DNA of 39,888 bases from assembly GCA_029261155.1 (NCBI GenBank), contig JAJDBW010000039.1, positions 1-39,888 of the forward strand, read 5' to 3'. The DNA is from Nitrospirota bacterium. GTDB lineage: Bacteria; Nitrospirota; Nitrospiria; SBBL01; JAADHI01. Positions 14,183-23,116 of this stretch are shown here, one piece after another. A program made the position numbers and the translations under genes. The first letter of the stretch is position 1. Each line of letters starts with the position of its first letter. A model generated the notes under the pieces. That model was not told the DNA's origin, ran no database searches, and saw nothing but the letters and a program-made list of their open reading frames with translations.

Positions 14183-14638
14183 ATGCTTATGAACCTCAAA
14201 ATATTGCAAGAGATCCATCCCATCATCGCAGAGGCCTGGGAGATGGGGCTCGATCCAGATTTGGACGGAGATGTCATCGTGTTATCCGATCCTCTGATGG
14301 ATTCAGGGCGCTCCGATGAGGCAAGAGAAGAAAAGAAGCTCACCTTGAGCCGGCGAATAAAGGGAGAGGCGGCGGCGGTCCGGTGCTATCTCCGATCGGT
14401 GCAAAGTCTTATGGTAAAAATCGAGAGTGAAAAACTGGGAGAGACGGTTTGGATTGTCGGCCATAAAAGGCTGATGAAAAATATCCCCGCTGAAGAAGTC
14501 GGGTATTTTCCTCAAGAAGTCATGCGGATCAAGCAGGCCAAATGGTCTGACGAGAATCTCAAAAAAATTCATTCGATCAAGAAAATATTCGGCGGGACCA
14601 TCGAATCGATAACCCTAAGAGAGCCTCATGCCGATTGA
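14183..14638 (+). CDS. Hypothetical protein, 151 aa
   Basis: AAAGGAAAG just before ATG 14183 (second in-frame ATG at 14189 also possible). The sequence is hydrophilic, with a likely helical N-terminus (IHPIIAEAWEMGLD) and a mixed C-terminal part containing VWIVGHKRLMKNIPAEEVGY. No cysteines beyond one and no catalytic motif are recognised. It follows the helicase gene by 34 bases and ends before a terminator, so it may be the last gene of the primase-helicase transcript. Confidence 0.65.
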   Translation: MLMNLKILQEIHPIIAEAWEMGLDPDLDGDVIVLSDPLMDSGRSDEAREEKKLTLSRRIKGEAAAVRCYLRSVQSLMVKIESEKLGETVWIVGHKRLMKNIPAEEVGYFPQEVMRIKQAKWSDENLKKIHSIKKIFGGTIESITLREPHAD

Positions 14639-14714
14639 ACGGATTGTCGTTTTGAATTGGTTGCGAGAAAAACAGCCGTCTTAGTCTAATTCACTCAATA
14701 TCGCTTAACAAATT

Positions 14715-14747
14715 AAAGGCCCTGGTTTCCGCCAGGGCCTTTTTTAT
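14715..14747 (+). terminator. Intrinsic terminator before the DUF6573 gene
   Basis: AAAGGCCCTGG and CCAGGGCCTTT form an 11-bp perfect stem with loop TTTCCG, followed by a T-run. Confidence 0.9.
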
Positions 14748-14777
14748 TGCTTACATAATTCCAATGAAGAGGTGCCC

Positions 14778-15194
14778 ATGAAGTCTTGGAAAAAAAATAA
14801 GAATCGTTCTGGATCCATCTCCGTAGAACACACTCACTCCCTTTCTCCCAGAGATCAGGCTTTGAAAAACGGAAGCCTGATCGACGTGTCCTCCCTCGCG
14901 GCAGAAGCCGAAATAACCTTTCCCGTGGCCATGACGGCCGCGGCTTCGAGGACCACGGGTTGTTCGGAAAATCCCATGAACTCCGATGTGACGATGGACC
15001 GGATTTGGAGTGTGGTTTATATGCTTCAACTCGCATTGAAATATAACCGGGGCCCGTCCGCGACTCCTTTTCCTGTTTACATCAGAAAGGGGAAGGAAAT
15101 TAAAAAGTTCAATCTAAAGGCGGTCATCTCGAAGGACATTCTCTATACCCAAGTCATTACGATCATGCTCCCGAACGAAAAGATCCCCTATTAA
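14778..15194 (+). CDS. DUF6573 family protein
   Basis: GAAGAGG (14767-14772) supports ATG 14778. The 138-aa protein has the family layout as I recall it: RDQALKNGSLIDVSSLAAEA at about 25-44, a short FPVAMTAAA segment, MDRIWSVVYMLQLALK near 73-88, and a C-terminal VITIMLPNEK end. These proteins are frequent on plasmids and mobile elements, often near replication genes, and have no assigned function. No catalytic residue stands out. It lies alone between two strong terminator hairpins. Confidence 0.75.
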   Translation: MKSWKKNKNRSGSISVEHTHSLSPRDQALKNGSLIDVSSLAAEAEITFPVAMTAAASRTTGCSENPMNSDVTMDRIWSVVYMLQLALKYNRGPSATPFPVYIRKGKEIKKFNLKAVISKDILYTQVITIMLPNEKIPY

Positions 15195-15214
15195 AAGTAA
15201 ATCTTAAAACCGCT

Positions 15215-15258
15215 AAAACAAAGAAGCCCCAGTATTACTTAGGGGCTTCTTTGTTTTT
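15215..15258 (+). terminator. Intrinsic terminator after the DUF6573 gene
   Basis: ACAAAGAAGCCCC and GGGGCTTCTTTGT pair over 13 bases without mismatch around loop AGTATTACTTA, followed by TTTT. The stem is so symmetric that it may also work on the minus strand. Confidence 0.9.
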
Positions 15259-15270
15259 CAAGGAGATGAA

Positions 15271-15438
15271 ATGGAAATTGAAGAGAAATACATTTTGAGC
15301 AAAAGCGGCCTCGATGAAGACCGGGACGACGCAGATATATATCAGAAGAGAGTCAAGGAAGCGATAAGGCGCGCACACCAATTAGAGATTGACGACTGTG
15401 TGAAGCGCATCATTGAAATTGACCATGGCATCCTGTGA
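15271..15438 (+). CDS. Small hypothetical protein, 55 aa
   Basis: CAAGGAG (15259-15265) precedes ATG 15271; the closer ATG 15266 gives only a ten-codon frame. The product is acidic and probably helical, starting MEIEEKYILSKSGLDEDRDD and ending in TGA at 15436-15438. The T-run of the preceding terminator ends about 13 bases before the start codon. No family is recognised. Confidence 0.55.
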   Translation: MEIEEKYILSKSGLDEDRDDADIYQKRVKEAIRRAHQLEIDDCVKRIIEIDHGIL

Positions 15439-15490
15439 CCCCTGTTGTTCTACAGCTATTTTACCCCCAGATATAAAAAGGAGTATTCCA

Positions 15491-16909
15491 ATGTACAAGT
15501 TAAAAGATTATCTGGCGGCAGGCTACCCCGCTTTGTATCTAAAAACGCTAGAACCAGCGCGCGCAATTGAAACCTTGGTCCACGAAGTCTTGGAAATCAA
15601 GGGGAACCCGATCGTATGGGACATCCATCAAGGCGTCGTGAATCCGGGTAAGGGCGTCTCCGATCCCTGTGATGCTTATGAAGTTCTGCAACGATTGAGT
15701 CAGGCCCCGGAGAATACCACCTTGTTTGCCTGGAACTATCACCACTTCCTTCAAGGCATTGAAATTATCCAAGGCATACAAAATCATCTGGACGAATGGA
15801 AATCCAAGGGGCAATCGCTCATTGTCGTGGCGCCGACGATCAAAATCCCATTGGAGTTGGAACGGATCTTTACGCTGTTGTCCTTCGAATTGCCGGATCG
15901 GACCGAACTGCATTCCATCCTCAAAATGATTGCGGAATCCGCTAAGAAAGCCATGCCTGAGGATGCAGATGCCATTTTGGATATTGCAAAGGGACTCACC
16001 ACCTTCGAAGCAGAAAACGCCTTTGCCCTTGCTGCATCCAGTCCCAAGGGGTTCTCGACTCAGATCATCACGGAACAAAAAGCACAGATTGTTAAGAAAA
16101 ACGCCTCCATTGAGATCCATACCGCGACAGAAGGTTTTGACAAACTCGGCGGCTTGGACCAGTTGAAGAAATTTGCCTCTCGGATCGCCCCATCGCCCCT
16201 CGCCCGAGGCCTCCTTTTACTCGGGGTCCCCGGCTGCGGAAAGAGCCACTTTGCCAAGGCCCTCGGCGGGGAACTCGGCATTCCGACGCTCATCCTGGAT
16301 ATGGGACGGCTCTTTGGGTCCCTGGTGGGAGAGTCCGAAGAGAGAATACGTCAAGCCTTGGCCGTTGCCGACGCCATGGCGCCCTGTGTCTTGATGATCG
16401 ATGAGATCGATAAGGGCCTGTCCGGTGTAGGGTCTTCGCATCAGTCCGATGGCGGCGTCGGATCTCGCATCTTCGGGGCGTTTCTCACCTGGTTGAACGA
16501 TCATCAAAGTCAGGTGTTTACTGTGGCCACAACCAACAATATCGCGCATCTTCCTCCCGAGTTTCTAAGGGCCGAAAGATGGGATGCTGTCTTCTTTGTC
16601 GACCTTCCGACAAAAGAAGAACGCGATGCCATTTTAGAAATTCATGCCAAGGACTTTGGCCTCGAAATATCAGAGCCACCCGATTTGTCAGCCTGGTCGG
16701 GCGCAGAAATTCGATCGCTTTGCCGGATTACCGCCATGATGGGTGTTTCCATGAAGGATGCTGCCCAATATGTTACCCCCTTGTCTAAAAGCATGGGCAA
16801 GAAACTCAATGACCTTCGGGAGTGGGCTGCAAGCAAAACCATTCCCGCGTCGACCCCGGTGCAACAGGCCCATGGCCGAAAAATGTCCCCTTCAATCAGC
16901 CACAATTAA
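15491..16909 (+). CDS. Ycf46-like AAA+ ATPase
   Basis: AAAAAGGAG (15477-15485) fixes ATG 15491; the frame is open further upstream without a ribosome site. The 472-aa protein has an N-terminal ~200-residue domain (YLAAGYPALYLKTLEPARAI, then IVWDIHQGV) as in plastid/cyanobacterial Ycf46. An AAA core follows, with GVPGCGKS near 245-252, VLMIDEIDKG near 300, TTNN sensor 1 near 345 and RAERWDAVFFVDLP near 360. It should be a soluble remodelling ATPase. It is followed at once by DUF1257 and DUF2997 genes, a linkage known from cyanobacteria and phages, so the three probably act together. Confidence 0.85.
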   Translation: MYKLKDYLAAGYPALYLKTLEPARAIETLVHEVLEIKGNPIVWDIHQGVVNPGKGVSDPCDAYEVLQRLSQAPENTTLFAWNYHHFLQGIEIIQGIQNHLDEWKSKGQSLIVVAPTIKIPLELERIFTLLSFELPDRTELHSILKMIAESAKKAMPEDADAILDIAKGLTTFEAENAFALAASSPKGFSTQIITEQKAQIVKKNASIEIHTATEGFDKLGGLDQLKKFASRIAPSPLARGLLLLGVPGCGKSHFAKALGGELGIPTLILDMGRLFGSLVGESEERIRQALAVADAMAPCVLMIDEIDKGLSGVGSSHQSDGGVGSRIFGAFLTWLNDHQSQVFTVATTNNIAHLPPEFLRAERWDAVFFVDLPTKEERDAILEIHAKDFGLEISEPPDLSAWSGAEIRSLCRITAMMGVSMKDAAQYVTPLSKSMGKKLNDLREWAASKTIPASTPVQQAHGRKMSPSISHN

Positions 16910-16940
16910 ATCGTCACCCCTTAAATTATAGGAGCATCTG

Positions 16941-17372
16941 ATGTCGCATATTACTGAGATTAAGATAAAAGTCACCGATTTGTCGGTACTTAAAGCCGCA
17001 TGTCAACGGCTGCACCTCGATTTTTCCGAAGGTCAAAAAGACTATGTCTGGTATGGAAGCGCAATCGGAATGATCCCAAAAGACCAGACGCTGGACACTC
17101 CGGGTATCTGTGACCATGCCATTAAAGTCCCCGGTGCGAAATACGAAGTTGGCGTCCGCAAACAAGGAAAGGAATATTTGCTTCTCTGGGACAATTGGAC
17201 GGGAGGCGGATTGGAGCAGATTTTAGGAGAAAACGCGGGTCTGTTGATGCAGGCCTACGGCATAGAAAAGACGAAGCGGGAGGCGCGGCGGAAGGGCTAT
17301 CTTGTGCAGGAAACAAAACAGGATAACGGCGTCGTGGTGCTGAATCTTTCTCCTACAGGAGGCACCCTATGA
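16941..17372 (+). CDS. DUF1257 (Ycf35-like) protein
   Basis: ATAGGAG (16929-16935) precedes ATG 16941. The 143-aa protein begins with the family signature MSHITEIKIKVTDLSVLKAA, has VGVRKQGKEYLLLWD in the middle, and ends in a basic, helical segment plus VVLNLSPTGGTL. DUF1257 proteins are small and of unknown biochemical role; their repeated linkage to a Ycf46-like ATPase suggests that they form a complex with it. The stop overlaps the start of the DUF2997 gene in an ATGA junction. Confidence 0.82.
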   Translation: MSHITEIKIKVTDLSVLKAACQRLHLDFSEGQKDYVWYGSAIGMIPKDQTLDTPGICDHAIKVPGAKYEVGVRKQGKEYLLLWDNWTGGGLEQILGENAGLLMQAYGIEKTKREARRKGYLVQETKQDNGVVVLNLSPTGGTL

Positions 17373-17563
17373 GTGTGAAATCAATTCGGATCACGTTCGA
17401 TGTCAAAGGAGAAGTCACCATTGAGATGCCGGGATATGTCGGGAAGAAATGCCAAGAGGCCTCCCAATTTATCGAAAAGGCGCTTGGAGAAGTCGCGTTA
17501 AAAAAACAGACTGCCCAATTCTATCAAAGAGAAGCAGATCAGCGCCTAAAACAGAGCCACTAA
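17369..17563 (+). CDS. DUF2997 family small protein
   Basis: The 64-aa protein shows the DUF2997 pattern: an N-terminal beta-rich SIRITFDVKGEVTIEMPGY, GKKCQEASQFIEKALGEV near 26-43, then a Gln/Arg-rich tail with FYQ. Its ATG overlaps the stop of the DUF1257 gene, so translation is coupled. The family regularly accompanies DUF1257 and Ycf46-like ATPases. Function unknown; the single Cys of the GKKC motif is the most conspicuous residue. Confidence 0.8.
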   Translation: MSVKSIRITFDVKGEVTIEMPGYVGKKCQEASQFIEKALGEVALKKQTAQFYQREADQRLKQSH

Positions 17564-17597
17564 GGGGTGTTGAAAGGCAATCCATGGAGAAACGAAG

Positions 17598-18512
17598 ATG
17601 AAGATATTTGAAAGTGGCTGTCTCGTTAAGTTAAATATCAGCGTTTGGGAAGGTCGCATCAAACTTCCAACCCATGATATTCAGGTCGATGCCGATAAAG
17701 ACCTGATTCGTGCAACAAAGTACCTTGTAGATCGAGATTGTCTAAAACCGATTAAACAAATTCGTCAAAAGGCACGTCAGGTTTTGTATGGGAAAACGCT
17801 TCCATTTCCAATTCCGGGTGTGCTGTTTATACCCAAAGACATCCTCAGTGAGGTGGACACGATCCTGCAAGAATTCCAGCAACTCTTTTCCGCCCGCGCC
17901 GCCTATTTCGAACGCAATTACTATCTTTTCCAAAGCGCTGTAAAAGGGCGCTTACAGGACCTGTTTAATCCTATGGATTATCCCTCTAACATCGGATCTC
18001 GGTTTTCCTTCTCCTGGCAGTTTTTTGTGATCGATGCCCCCGGCCAGACCAGCTTGCTCAGTCCTGAAATTTATACCCGCGAGAAAGAGAATTTTCAGAG
18101 AACGATAGAAGAATTTCAATCCATGGCCGTGACCACGTTAAGAATCCGGTTTGCGGAGTTGGTCGATCACATGGTCGACCGGCTCTCTGGGGAAAAGAAA
18201 GTATTTCGAAATTCCATGATTGACCATATCACTTCCTTTTTGACGGATTTCGAGAAACTCAATATTACCAATGACGAGGCGCTCTCGCTTCAAGTCGATC
18301 GCTGCCGGTCTGTCATTTCCGGTGTAAACGCGCAGGCCCTCCGCTCCAACGATTTCTTTAGGACGGACCTCGCCGACAAGATGGGCACGATTCAAGGTGC
18401 CCTCGACCGGATGATGGTGCCGCGGCCTAAAAGAAAAATACGTTTTGAAAACCTGGAAGAACAAGGATCTGACCGAAAGGAGGACCCAATTGAAGATCTT
18501 GTTCCATGCTGA
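17598..18512 (+). CDS. DUF3150 family protein
   Basis: ATG 17598 follows GGAGAAACGAAG. The 304-aa protein starts LVKLNISVWEGRIKL, the marker of DUF3150, and goes on with CLKPIKQIRQKARQVL and GVLFIPKD. The long helical middle contains ERNYYLFQSAVKGR and a RIRFAELVDHMVDRLSGEKK segment. DUF3150 proteins occur on plasmids and phages, often with AAA ATPases; no activity is established. It overlaps the next gene by 23 bases. Confidence 0.78.
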   Translation: MKIFESGCLVKLNISVWEGRIKLPTHDIQVDADKDLIRATKYLVDRDCLKPIKQIRQKARQVLYGKTLPFPIPGVLFIPKDILSEVDTILQEFQQLFSARAAYFERNYYLFQSAVKGRLQDLFNPMDYPSNIGSRFSFSWQFFVIDAPGQTSLLSPEIYTREKENFQRTIEEFQSMAVTTLRIRFAELVDHMVDRLSGEKKVFRNSMIDHITSFLTDFEKLNITNDEALSLQVDRCRSVISGVNAQALRSNDFFRTDLADKMGTIQGALDRMMVPRPKRKIRFENLEEQGSDRKEDPIEDLVPC

Positions 18513-18741
18513 TGGCACCGCAATCACCGTGTATACGGAAGCAATCGATTTGTCTGAGCTTGGACAATTGTCCATACATCGCGCATCGCATGTTGAGCCG
18601 GATGAAAACGGGACCTGGGAAGCCGACCTCTCTCCCGTAGGAGGACCGCTTCTTGGTCCCTATGCAACACGATCACTGGCACTATCTGAAGAACAAGCCT
18701 GGTTAGACGCTCATCTGAATCAACTGAAGAAAACTCACTAG
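18490..18741 (+). CDS. Small conserved mobile-element protein, 83 aa
   Basis: AAAGGAGGA (18476-18484) inside the end of the DUF3150 gene points to TTG 18490 as start; no ATG suits. The central HVEPDENGTWEADLSPVGGP, followed by LLGPYATRSLALSEEQAWL, matches a pattern I recall from small proteins on plasmids and prophages, but I cannot give a family name. The Trp/Pro/Gly-rich middle suggests a compact fold. Translational coupling to DUF3150 is likely. Confidence 0.65.
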   Translation: MKILFHADGTAITVYTEAIDLSELGQLSIHRASHVEPDENGTWEADLSPVGGPLLGPYATRSLALSEEQAWLDAHLNQLKKTH

Positions 18742-18771
18742 GATGGACCCGATATTAAGAAAGGACCAAAT

Positions 18772-19482
18772 ATGAGTATCCTTAATATAATAGCGAAGTT
18801 GCATTCTTCGGCGGACTCTTTCGAAAAAAACGGAAATACGGCAGCCGCCTTGGTTTATGCTGCTAAAGTTCAAGAACTGTTGACCAAACATAAACTGTCT
18901 ATGTCTGAAGTTGACATAGAAACCTTAAACCAAAAAGACCCGATCGGCCAAAAAATTGTCGATCCTCCGCATATTCGGGCAGGACAAAAGGCTCAAAATT
19001 GGGTAAGCACCCTCGCAAGAGTTGTCGCTATCGCTCACTACTGTAAGTCGATCACTCACACCCGTTCGACTAAAATAGGTTTCATCGGCCGATTAAGCGA
19101 CAGAGAAGTCGCCATTTATATGTTTGGATATTTACTGTACATCTGCCAGTTAGAGTGTTTGCGAGAGGAGAAAAAAGCACAGGCAAAAAAAGGGTTTCGG
19201 TCCTCGTTTCGCAGAGCTTTCGCCATTACGGTCCATAATCGATATCAGGAACGAACTAAAACCCCTCATCCGAACCAGGCAGACAGGAATGCCCTGGTCT
19301 TGAGTTCCGAAAAAGCCGTAACGACCTGGGTTCAAACGAATTTAAAAACGAAGTCCAGTAAAGTACCGAAGGTAAATAATCTAAATTCCGAGGGACTCAT
19401 GGCCGGAAAGCGAAGCGGCGACTCCGTGGAATTAAGCAGGCCGGGTATAAAAAAGGGTCCGGTTTCTTTGCAAATCAACTAA
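18772..19482 (+). CDS. DUF2786 domain protein
   Basis: AAAGGACC lies before ATG 18772. The N-terminal ~45 residues match DUF2786: ILNIIAKLHSSAD, then AALVYAAKVQELLTKHKLSM. The next ~110 residues (WVSTLARVVAIAHYCKSI, IGFIGRLSDREVAIYMFGYL) look like the domain that usually follows DUF2786. The C-terminal 60 residues are basic and low in complexity. DUF2786 proteins are frequent in phages and plasmids and have no known function. The 236-aa length is normal. Confidence 0.8.
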   Translation: MSILNIIAKLHSSADSFEKNGNTAAALVYAAKVQELLTKHKLSMSEVDIETLNQKDPIGQKIVDPPHIRAGQKAQNWVSTLARVVAIAHYCKSITHTRSTKIGFIGRLSDREVAIYMFGYLLYICQLECLREEKKAQAKKGFRSSFRRAFAITVHNRYQERTKTPHPNQADRNALVLSSEKAVTTWVQTNLKTKSSKVPKVNNLNSEGLMAGKRSGDSVELSRPGIKKGPVSLQIN

Positions 19483-19493
19483 AGAGAACGAAA

Positions 19494-20096
19494 ATGAAAA
19501 AGGAAAATAAAATCATAATATTCGATTGTGAAATTATCTCTGCAATTAATTTAAAAACCGAATTAAAAGACATTAAAACCTGTGCCGGATGGGATGACTT
19601 TAAAAACATGGGAATCTCCGTGATCTGTGCGTTTGATTACCAGACGGGACGGTATCGTGTTTTTACCACCGACAATATGGACGATTTCCGGTCCTTAGTG
19701 GATCGAACGGATATCGTGATTGGTTATAACTCTCTTACCTTTGACAATCCCCTTTGTCGGGCCAATCAAATCAATGTCGAAGACAGCAAATCGTGGGATC
19801 TCCTAAAAGAGATCTTGTTGAGCGCAGGCATCGAAGAACCGTTTGAGGACAACAGCTATGAAACATTTAGTTTGAGTGCATGTGCCTTCGCAAACCTAGG
19901 GATAAGGAAAAAGAGTGACGGCGCCGACGCTCCGATCCAATGGCAACGGAGGCGTATTGGAACCGTGATCGATTATTGCCTCAACGATGTTTTTTTAACC
20001 AAGGGTTTATTCGAGCTTGTAAGAAAGCGGGGATATATCATTGATCCGCGCGATCCATCAAATAGGATCACCATCCCATTTCCACATGAAATTTAG
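19494..20096 (+). CDS. DEDDy exonuclease-like (RNase H fold) protein
   Basis: ATG 19494 is 11 bases after the previous stop. The 200-aa protein has the acidic motifs of the DnaQ-like superfamily: D11 and E13 in IIFDCEI, GYNSLTFDNP near 77-86 with the second Asp, and IDYCLNDVFLTKGLF near 159-173, where Tyr and Asp fit the DEDDy form. It should hydrolyse DNA or RNA from the 3' end with two metal ions. No polymerase or other domain is fused. It could proofread, trim ends or work with one of the element helicases. Confidence 0.72.
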   Translation: MKKENKIIIFDCEIISAINLKTELKDIKTCAGWDDFKNMGISVICAFDYQTGRYRVFTTDNMDDFRSLVDRTDIVIGYNSLTFDNPLCRANQINVEDSKSWDLLKEILLSAGIEEPFEDNSYETFSLSACAFANLGIRKKSDGADAPIQWQRRRIGTVIDYCLNDVFLTKGLFELVRKRGYIIDPRDPSNRITIPFPHEI

Positions 20097-20174
20097 GCCC
20101 TTGGCTTCAGTGAGAAAAAATGTGTTCACACTCGCGATATCTGAACACCTAATAAGAAAGGATTTCACAACCAT

Positions 20175-20393
20175 ATGAAGAATAAGCCGATGTCTTTAAA
20201 GAAAAAAGAGGTATTTAAGCGCACGGCATTTGAGCATCTGAAAAAATTATATGACTTGGTTAAATCCCAACTGGAGAAAAAAGGCGATAAAGCAGATGAT
20301 TGCCAGCGATGTAACCTTCTCAATCGCTTATTCGATGTAGAGAAGGCGATTAATGGCGTTGAAGCCAGTGACATGATGGTGCTCGAAACCTAA
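20175..20393 (+). CDS. Small basic helical protein, 72 aa
   Basis: ATG 20175 has AAGAAAGGA at some distance upstream (in-frame ATG 20190 is an alternative). The protein is Lys-rich with a long helix, FKRTAFEHLKKLYDLVKSQL, and a single CQRC pair. No family is recognised. It precedes a strong terminator hairpin that in turn lies against the methyltransferase gene. Confidence 0.5.
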   Translation: MKNKPMSLKKKEVFKRTAFEHLKKLYDLVKSQLEKKGDKADDCQRCNLLNRLFDVEKAINGVEASDMMVLET

Positions 20394-20423
20394 AACAATA
20401 CAGAAGTAATTTCGACAAACTCA

Positions 20424-20469
20424 GGGGGGTTCGCGTGTGACCAAGGCACACCGGACTCCCCTTTTTTTA
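20424..20469 (+). terminator. Intrinsic terminator before the methyltransferase gene
   Basis: GGGGGGTTCGCGTGTG pairs with CACACCGGACTCCCC around ACCAAGG with one bulged base, and TTTTTTT follows. The start codon is 11 bases beyond the T-run. Confidence 0.8.
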
Positions 20470-20479
20470 TAGGATGCCT

Positions 20480-23062
20480 ATGGGGGTAAACCCAGCGATA
20501 CAACTTGATCTATTCGGTCTATTTAACCAACCCACAAATAACGAACCCGTTACAAAGATACTCCTCTCAAACGACGAACGAAAAGAAGAACCCCAGTCAT
20601 TGTTTCAGTTTTATTCACATCGAATCTCCGCTTCGCCTTGGGTCACGTCCTTCCAAGATAAAACCGCTCGGAGCGCAGGCTACATCGATGCCGTCTCGGG
20701 GCTCTCTTCCCTCAGAAACCGAATTGAGCGCCTCGTTGCGGAGACACAAAACAATTCTAATCAATCTCTGGCCCTGCAGTGGAGAGAGGTCGGGGAAGCC
20801 CAACAATCGATTTATTCGAAATATTCGGGGGAGGGCGGCTTGCCGATCACCAACGCCCTGGTCAGAGCGCACTTGACCTTCCTACGAGAGCATCATTCCC
20901 CGATAGAGCAAAGGCGCCTGCTCCTAGCAGGCCTGCACGGCTACTTGGGCGGCACCGCCTTTCCGGGGGAAGTCAGACCACTGGTCGCGGCACTTTTAGA
21001 TCAGCTAAAATCCATTTCTTCCGGAGAAATCAGCACCTCTCGGATTCACTTTCTGCTCAACAATTTAGAACAAATTGAATCCGCCGTCAGGGCCGGCTCA
21101 GGTCTTACCGAAAATCGGTCGCTGAATTCGGAGGAGGGGAACGGGGCCTATTACTCGCCGGAGCTGTTTCAGGAATTACTTCGGTTGATCCCCTTGACCG
21201 TCCTTGCGGGTCAGGAAATCAATGTCTTTGAGCCGAACGTGGGCAAAGGGAGCCTCATTCGGCCGCTGGTGCATCGGCCCGGCATTTTGATCTTTGCCAA
21301 CGATCTCAATCCAATCTCTGCGGAGGTCACGGCCCTTACGACAATGGTGGATCCCTCTCGGATGGCCCAATCTTGCGAGGATAAAAAACCGCTCCCCATC
21401 GCTAGTAATTGCATTGTCGCCAAGATGCACGCGTTTCATCTTACGGAGGCCATTCCGGATGGTCAATTCGATCTGCTGATTGCCAATCCCCCGTATATCT
21501 TCGACGAACCGGTAAAACGGATCAAGCAAAAGTTTAATGCCATGGGTTTGAAGTGCCGTAAGGAAGGCATTTCTTTAACGGAATTTACCCGAACCATTCT
21601 CCCGATGAAGGTCCGGGAGGGCGGCATATCGATCATGATCACTTCTTCACGCTCGAATAATTTCAAAAGGGTAAAACACGATAACGGGACCTTTAGTCAT
21701 CCCATCATGATTTTGGGAATCTCCGGTCAACCCTTCTCATTAAATGATGCGAATTTGATGGGGGTCTCCATGCCGGCCTATTCCTTCGAAGACGGCGCCC
21801 TCACAGAGAAGACACAAATAAAGGCAGAGTGTTTTATATCGATCAATGTCGTTGTCTCGGGTCGAGAGGTGACGGGAAAGACCGCCTCTTTTTCCGATTG
21901 CGAGCTTATCCATCTCGATGTCGACGCTTTGCCGGAGTTCGTAAATCACTGTCTCCGTCCAAATCGATGGAGTGTGTTGGAGGATCGTGTCCTGGGCACA
22001 TCGATGCAGATGTTTCAAACGGCAAATGTGCTACGGCTTTTCCATCAAGTCAAAGAAGCCGCCTTGGCCCATCTTGAAGCGGAACGACAGTCAGCCAAAC
22101 GCCGTTATCAGCCGATCAAGGCCAAACAGTTTGAAAAGCGCATTCAAGAAGTCAAAACAAAACGATTTTCTCAGATCCTCACCTTCGAGGCGCTCTTCAC
22201 TTGGGTTCAGGTGCTTGAAAAAAAGTGGGCGATTCCTATTCAGGCCCCGATCGCAGGGCGCTTAAAGCAAAATCCTTTAAGAAAATCCCTCTCGAAGCAA
22301 AGTGAAAACACGACCGTTTCACCGATGGTGGTAGATGTAGTTCAACGCGCCTTTCGATCGGCGCTCTCCACCTCCAATCGATTTTTTGCCAGATGCTATC
22401 TCTTCTCGGCGATTTTTCCGATCGAAGCCAACCATGTGATCGCTCGGGCATACGGGGCTTACAATGGACTCCATTTTACGACAGACCATCCCGTATTAGG
22501 ACGGGTTCCCTATCCGTTTTCGCTCTATTTACTAAAGGAGAAGGAAATCGTTCGCATTCTCCAGGCCTTTCCGGAAATAGAGCAAAAAGCGGTCTTAGAA
22601 GACCTTAAACGAAAGACCTTCGATCTTAATCACAACGTCGCGCGGTTCAATCATGCGGGGAGGAGGGGGGAAGAAATACTTCAAGAAGCGCTTGGCGGGG
22701 ACTGGTTTCAAAATCTGCTTATCGGAACATTCCCAAAAAAGAAAGAGATTCAGCCACTGCTTGTCATCGATAACGCTTTGATTCAAGGCATAGGGCAAAG
22801 GCTATTGTCGATCATTCGACAAGATGCAAAACGCCTCAACGAGATCAATGAGGCCATGGAAGAAATGAAGTTTCTAGATAAGCAACGGCAGTATCTACAC
22901 TATCTAAAAGGGTTAACCCAATCACCCATCACGGCTATCAAGTTACAAAATTTAATGGGAAAAACCCGTACCCATATAAGCGAGATCCAACAAGGCATCA
23001 AGGCCTTGGAGGCTCCGGCCCGGCCGATTAGAAAGATCCGCCAACTCAGTTCCGCAGCCTAA
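20480..23062 (+). CDS. Large N6-adenine DNA methyltransferase-like protein (possibly DUF6094-type)
   Basis: TAGGA before ATG 20480 is better spaced than for ATG 20474. The 860-aa protein has a ~200-residue helical N-terminal region (with LDLFG near its start), then a SAM-binding site INVFEPNVGKGSL near 245-257 and catalytic NPPY near 334-337. Such NPPY enzymes methylate adenine N6. The C-terminal half (about 500-860) is basic, contains a helical RHxR/coiled part (EMKFLDKQRQYLHYLKGL) and could recognise DNA. No nuclease motif is evident, so it looks like a solitary modification enzyme. Its size resembles type IIG or phage-plasmid methylases. The recognition site is unknown. Confidence 0.75.
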   Translation: MGVNPAIQLDLFGLFNQPTNNEPVTKILLSNDERKEEPQSLFQFYSHRISASPWVTSFQDKTARSAGYIDAVSGLSSLRNRIERLVAETQNNSNQSLALQWREVGEAQQSIYSKYSGEGGLPITNALVRAHLTFLREHHSPIEQRRLLLAGLHGYLGGTAFPGEVRPLVAALLDQLKSISSGEISTSRIHFLLNNLEQIESAVRAGSGLTENRSLNSEEGNGAYYSPELFQELLRLIPLTVLAGQEINVFEPNVGKGSLIRPLVHRPGILIFANDLNPISAEVTALTTMVDPSRMAQSCEDKKPLPIASNCIVAKMHAFHLTEAIPDGQFDLLIANPPYIFDEPVKRIKQKFNAMGLKCRKEGISLTEFTRTILPMKVREGGISIMITSSRSNNFKRVKHDNGTFSHPIMILGISGQPFSLNDANLMGVSMPAYSFEDGALTEKTQIKAECFISINVVVSGREVTGKTASFSDCELIHLDVDALPEFVNHCLRPNRWSVLEDRVLGTSMQMFQTANVLRLFHQVKEAALAHLEAERQSAKRRYQPIKAKQFEKRIQEVKTKRFSQILTFEALFTWVQVLEKKWAIPIQAPIAGRLKQNPLRKSLSKQSENTTVSPMVVDVVQRAFRSALSTSNRFFARCYLFSAIFPIEANHVIARAYGAYNGLHFTTDHPVLGRVPYPFSLYLLKEKEIVRILQAFPEIEQKAVLEDLKRKTFDLNHNVARFNHAGRRGEEILQEALGGDWFQNLLIGTFPKKKEIQPLLVIDNALIQGIGQRLLSIIRQDAKRLNEINEAMEEMKFLDKQRQYLHYLKGLTQSPITAIKLQNLMGKTRTHISEIQQGIKALEAPARPIRKIRQLSSAA

Positions 23063-23116
23063 TTCCAGGCCTACCCATCGGTTAACCCAACGATCAGAAA
23101 ACTTTTGGAGATAACG

